7,669 nucleotides of DNA from Blautia sp. (GTDB taxonomy: Bacteria > Bacillota > Clostridia > Lachnospirales > Lachnospiraceae). The position numbers and the translations under genes were made by a program. Positions 5,676 to 7,669 of this stretch are shown piece by piece (the first letter of the stretch is position 1; every line of letters begins with the position of its first letter). A model generated the notes under the pieces. That model did not search any database. It was not told the origin of the DNA and saw nothing but the letters and a program-made list of their open reading frames with translations. Location: NCBI GenBank assembly GCA_017515945.1, contig JAFWDX010000046.1, forward strand, positions 1-7,669, read 5' to 3'.

Positions 5676-6977
5676 GTGGAAAGATACTATCAGCCGGAAA
5701 TCGAATGTGCATCTCGTGAGACGATCAAGGCCCTGCAGGATGAGCGCCTGGTAAAACAGGTACAGCATGTGTGGGACAACGTACCGTATTATCGCAAAAA
5801 AATGGAAGAAAAGGGTGTGACGCCTGCAGATATCAAATCCACAGATGATCTGCACAAGCTTCCCTTCCTGTCAAAGCATGACCTCAGGGAGGCATATCCC
5901 TATGGTCTGGTCGGGAAACCGCTCAAGGAGTGTGTGCGTATTCAGTCTACCTCCGGTACGACCGGCAAGCGCGTCGTCGCTTTTTATACGCAGCATGACA
6001 TTGACCTCTGGGAGGACTGCTGTGCCAGAGCAATCGTGGCAGCAGGCGGGACAGACGAGGATGTCTGCCAGGTATCCTATGGATACGGACTCTTTACAGG
6101 CGGCCCGGGACTCAATGGCGGCTCACACAAGGTGGGATGCCTGACCGTTCCGACCAGCTCCGGCAATACGGACCGGCAGATCATGTTCATTCAGGATCTG
6201 TCCACGACGATTCTCTGCTGCACGCCCAGCTATGCCGCTTACCTCGCCGAGAGGATGAAGGAAATGGGACTTGGACCCGACGACATTCCTCTTAAGGCCG
6301 GTATCTTTGGCGCTGAGGCATGGAGTGAGGAGATGCGCCGGGATATCGAGGCAACGATGGGCATCAAGGCCTTTGATATCTATGGCCTGACTGAGCTGTC
6401 CGGTCCCGGTGTGGCCTTTGAGTGCTCCGCCCAGCAGGGCATGCATATCAATGAGGATCATTTCATCGCCGAGATCATCGATCCTGATACAGAAGAAGTG
6501 CTTCCCGAAGGCTCACAGGGCGAGCTTGTATTCACGGCGCTCGACAAGGAAGCCTTCCCGATGATGCGTTATCGCACCCGCGACATCTGCACCCTGACCC
6601 GGGAGAAATGCTCCTGCGGCCGTACCCATGTGCGCATGGCGAAGCCGAAAGGACGTTCCGACGACATGCTGATCATCCGCGGCGTCAACGTCTTCCCGAG
6701 CCAGATCGAGACCGTGCTGCTCAACCATGGCTATGCGGCCAATTACCAGATCATCGTGGACCGCGTCAACAATACCGATACGCTCGACGTACAGGTTGAG
6801 ATGACTCCCGAGATGTTCACCGATAACCTGGGTGAGATCGAAGGCAGGCAGAAGGATCTGGTGGACGGCCTTAAGTCCATGCTCGGCCTCAAGGCCAAGG
6901 TCACCCTCGTTGCACCCAAGACCATTACACGCAGCGAAGGCAAGGCTGTCCGCGTCATTGACCGCAGAAAGATCTGA
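5676..6977 (+). CDS. paaK: Phenylacetate-CoA ligase family protein, AMP-forming (433 aa)
   Basis: Activates phenylacetate or a related aryl-acid to its CoA thioester with ATP, giving AMP and pyrophosphate. Motifs: STSGTTGKR (91-99, phosphate loop), YGLTE (236-240), RYRTRDI (298-304), CSCGRTH (312-318), GRSDDMLIIRGVNVFPSQIE (326-345, hinge to the C-domain), and RSEGKAVRVIDRR (419-431), with Lys423 the expected adenylation lysine. The length is normal for PaaK. The start is a GTG at 5676 with AAAGG (5664-5668) seven bases upstream; the resulting MERYYQPEIECASRE fits the family N-terminus. It follows iorB by 51 bases without a visible terminator, so it is in the same operon. Next to iorAB, its arylacetyl-CoA product is the IOR substrate or product. 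The exact aryl substrate is not known. Confidence 0.93.
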   Translation: MERYYQPEIECASRETIKALQDERLVKQVQHVWDNVPYYRKKMEEKGVTPADIKSTDDLHKLPFLSKHDLREAYPYGLVGKPLKECVRIQSTSGTTGKRVVAFYTQHDIDLWEDCCARAIVAAGGTDEDVCQVSYGYGLFTGGPGLNGGSHKVGCLTVPTSSGNTDRQIMFIQDLSTTILCCTPSYAAYLAERMKEMGLGPDDIPLKAGIFGAEAWSEEMRRDIEATMGIKAFDIYGLTELSGPGVAFECSAQQGMHINEDHFIAEIIDPDTEEVLPEGSQGELVFTALDKEAFPMMRYRTRDICTLTREKCSCGRTHVRMAKPKGRSDDMLIIRGVNVFPSQIETVLLNHGYAANYQIIVDRVNNTDTLDVQVEMTPEMFTDNLGEIEGRQKDLVDGLKSMLGLKAKVTLVAPKTITRSEGKAVRVIDRRKI

Positions 6978-6993
6978 GAAAAAAAGTGACTGT

Positions 6994-7032
6994 AAAGCCA
7001 TGGATCCGTATTTCCCGGAATGCATGGCTTTT
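6994..7032 (+). other. Intergenic hairpin between paaK and the ACT gene
   Basis: AAAGCCATG (6994-7002) pairs perfectly over nine bases with CATGGCTTT (7023-7031), and within it TCCG (7004-7007) can pair with CGGA (7016-7019). Only four T follow, so it would be at most a weak terminator. It could lower expression of the ACT gene relative to paaK or protect the upstream mRNA 3' end. Confidence 0.5.
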
Positions 7033-7067
7033 CGGCAAAACAAAGGAAAAAAGAATGGAGGTGTCCC

Positions 7068-7502
7068 ATGAGCATCAAACAGATTTCCGTATTTCTGGAA
7101 AATAAACCCGGCACCCTGAATCGCATGACCGCAGCCCTGTCCGAAGGCAGGGTGGACATGCGTGCCCTTTCTGTGGCCGAGACCAAAGACTTTGGCATCG
7201 CCCGCATGATCGTGGATGATGTTTTTAATGCGATGAACGTTCTCAAAGAGGCGGATTTTGTCGCCAGCCTGACTCCGGTCCTCGCCTACGAGATCCCGGA
7301 TGAGACAGGCGGGCTTAATAAACTGCTCGGTTATTTCACTGACGCTCAGGTAAATATCGAATATATGTACGCCTTCCTCGGAGGAAAAGACGCCAAGCAT
7401 GCGTATATGATCTTCCGCGTTGCGGATACGAAAGCGGCTGAAGCGGCGCTGGCGGGCAAAGGCCTTAAAGCGGTGTCGCAGGAGGAGATCGCGCTGATCT
7501 AA
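7068..7502 (+). CDS. Tandem ACT-domain protein (144 aa), probable amino-acid sensor
   Basis: A small cytoplasmic protein of two ACT domains, about 1-70 and 71-144, with no catalytic domain (COG4747-like). The first has the classic pattern ISVFLENKPGTLNRMTAALSE (6-26), with the PGTL ligand loop; the second has GGLNKLLGYFTDAQVNIEYMYAF (81-103). ACT pairs usually bind an amino acid between domains or subunits. As the last gene after iorAB and paaK it may sense an aromatic amino acid or aryl-acid and adjust the enzymes; this is inference from context. The start is ATG 7068, six bases after GGAGG (7057-7061). An in-frame upstream ATG at 7020 lies inside the hairpin and has no ribosome site. Its TAA stop is followed with no gap by the repeat palindrome. 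Confidence 0.88.
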   Translation: MSIKQISVFLENKPGTLNRMTAALSEGRVDMRALSVAETKDFGIARMIVDDVFNAMNVLKEADFVASLTPVLAYEIPDETGGLNKLLGYFTDAQVNIEYMYAFLGGKDAKHAYMIFRVADTKAAEAALAGKGLKAVSQEEIALI

Positions 7503-7503
7503 A

Positions 7504-7532
7504 TGAGTCAGGGGGACAGGTTCCTTGACTCA
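7504..7532. repeat. 29-bp terminal palindrome, copy 5
   Basis: TGAGTCA (7504-7510) and TGACTCA (7526-7532) flank a 15-base core identical to that of the central left copy. It starts two bases after the ACT gene stop codon TAA (7500-7502), with GGGGGACAGG on the gene side. Confidence 0.9.
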
Positions 7533-7632
7533 TTGGATATGATGCCGGATGTGTTTATTTGGATATCCGGACGCCGGGCAGTCTAAAGTTGTGAGGCGGG
7601 CGGCGCCGGATGTATCCCCCGGTGTGACCACG

Positions 7633-7664
7633 AAAAAAAACGCTCGAGCCCTTTCCGCTGGCTC
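7633..7664 (-). terminator. Minus-strand hairpin plus T8 in the right-edge repeat
   Basis: Read leftward, GAGCC (7664-7660) pairs with GGCTC (7650-7646) around nine bases, and a run of eight T follows (7640-7633). It would block antisense transcripts from the right entering the ior operon. It does not end the operon's own plus-strand transcript, which meets it as an A-run. Confidence 0.4.
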
Positions 7665-7669
7665 TCTAA

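Larger units (their letters stand above)
7503..7669. repeat. Left-arm half of the foldback repeat element, cut by window end
   Basis: Matches the left arm of the central element (2775-2915) in order: outer palindrome (7504-7532), GGACGCCGGGC, TGAGGCGGG, GCGCCGGATGT, CCCCCGGTGTGACCACG, A8 (7633-7640), and GAGCCCTTTCCGCTGGCTC (7646-7664), ending TCTAA just before the central stem. Compared with the central copy, about 35 extra bases lie after the palindrome (7534-7568), bounded by GGATAT (7535-7540) and its inverse ATATCC (7563-7568). No gene is seen here. The right arm, with the T-run that could end the ior operon transcript, would lie beyond the window. Confidence 0.85.

Noticed and set aside
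6513..7400. Minus-strand open frame (295 aa) opposite paaK and the ACT gene
   Set aside because: Spans two genes and their intergenic hairpin in antisense, with no recognisable domain.

Overview
The window looks like chromosomal DNA of a strictly anaerobic bacterium, most likely a moderately GC-rich member of the Clostridia (Bacillota). The evidence is an oxygen-sensitive 2-oxoacid:ferredoxin oxidoreductase, strong AAGGAGG-type ribosome binding sites, consensus sigma-A promoters, and dispersed TGAGTCA...TGACTCA repeats of a kind I associate with clostridial genomes. This placement is an inference; there is no rRNA or phylogenetic marker.

There are two divergent operons. The leftward one (minus strand, promoter near 2727-2755) encodes an AMP-forming acyl-CoA ligase (2652-1018) and a metal-dependent amidohydrolase-superfamily protein (1021-176), joined by a 4-base ATGA overlap. 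The rightward one (plus strand, promoter near 3181-3209) encodes IorA (3307-5046), IorB (5052-5624), a PaaK-type aryl-CoA ligase (5676-6977) and a tandem-ACT-domain protein (7068-7502).

Together IorAB and PaaK would interconvert aryl-acids, arylacetyl-CoA and arylpyruvates: PaaK activates the aryl-acid to its CoA thioester and IorAB adds or removes CO2 using ferredoxin. The ACT protein is a plausible amino-acid sensor for this route. The leftward operon probably activates another, unidentified carboxylic acid; its substrate cannot be read from sequence.

The most unusual content is non-coding. A foldback repeat of about 400 bp (2764-3167) sits between the two divergent promoters. Its arms pair over about 200 bp, its ends carry 29-bp imperfect palindromes, and an A-tract on the left and T-tract on the right give it the form of a bidirectional terminator. 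A right-arm copy occupies 1-175 and a left-arm copy 7503-7669. Each of these half copies abuts a stop codon exactly, and each is cut by the window edge near the element centre. So both operons lie between facing arms of the same repeat family. No tRNA, rRNA, CRISPR array or transposase gene is visible.
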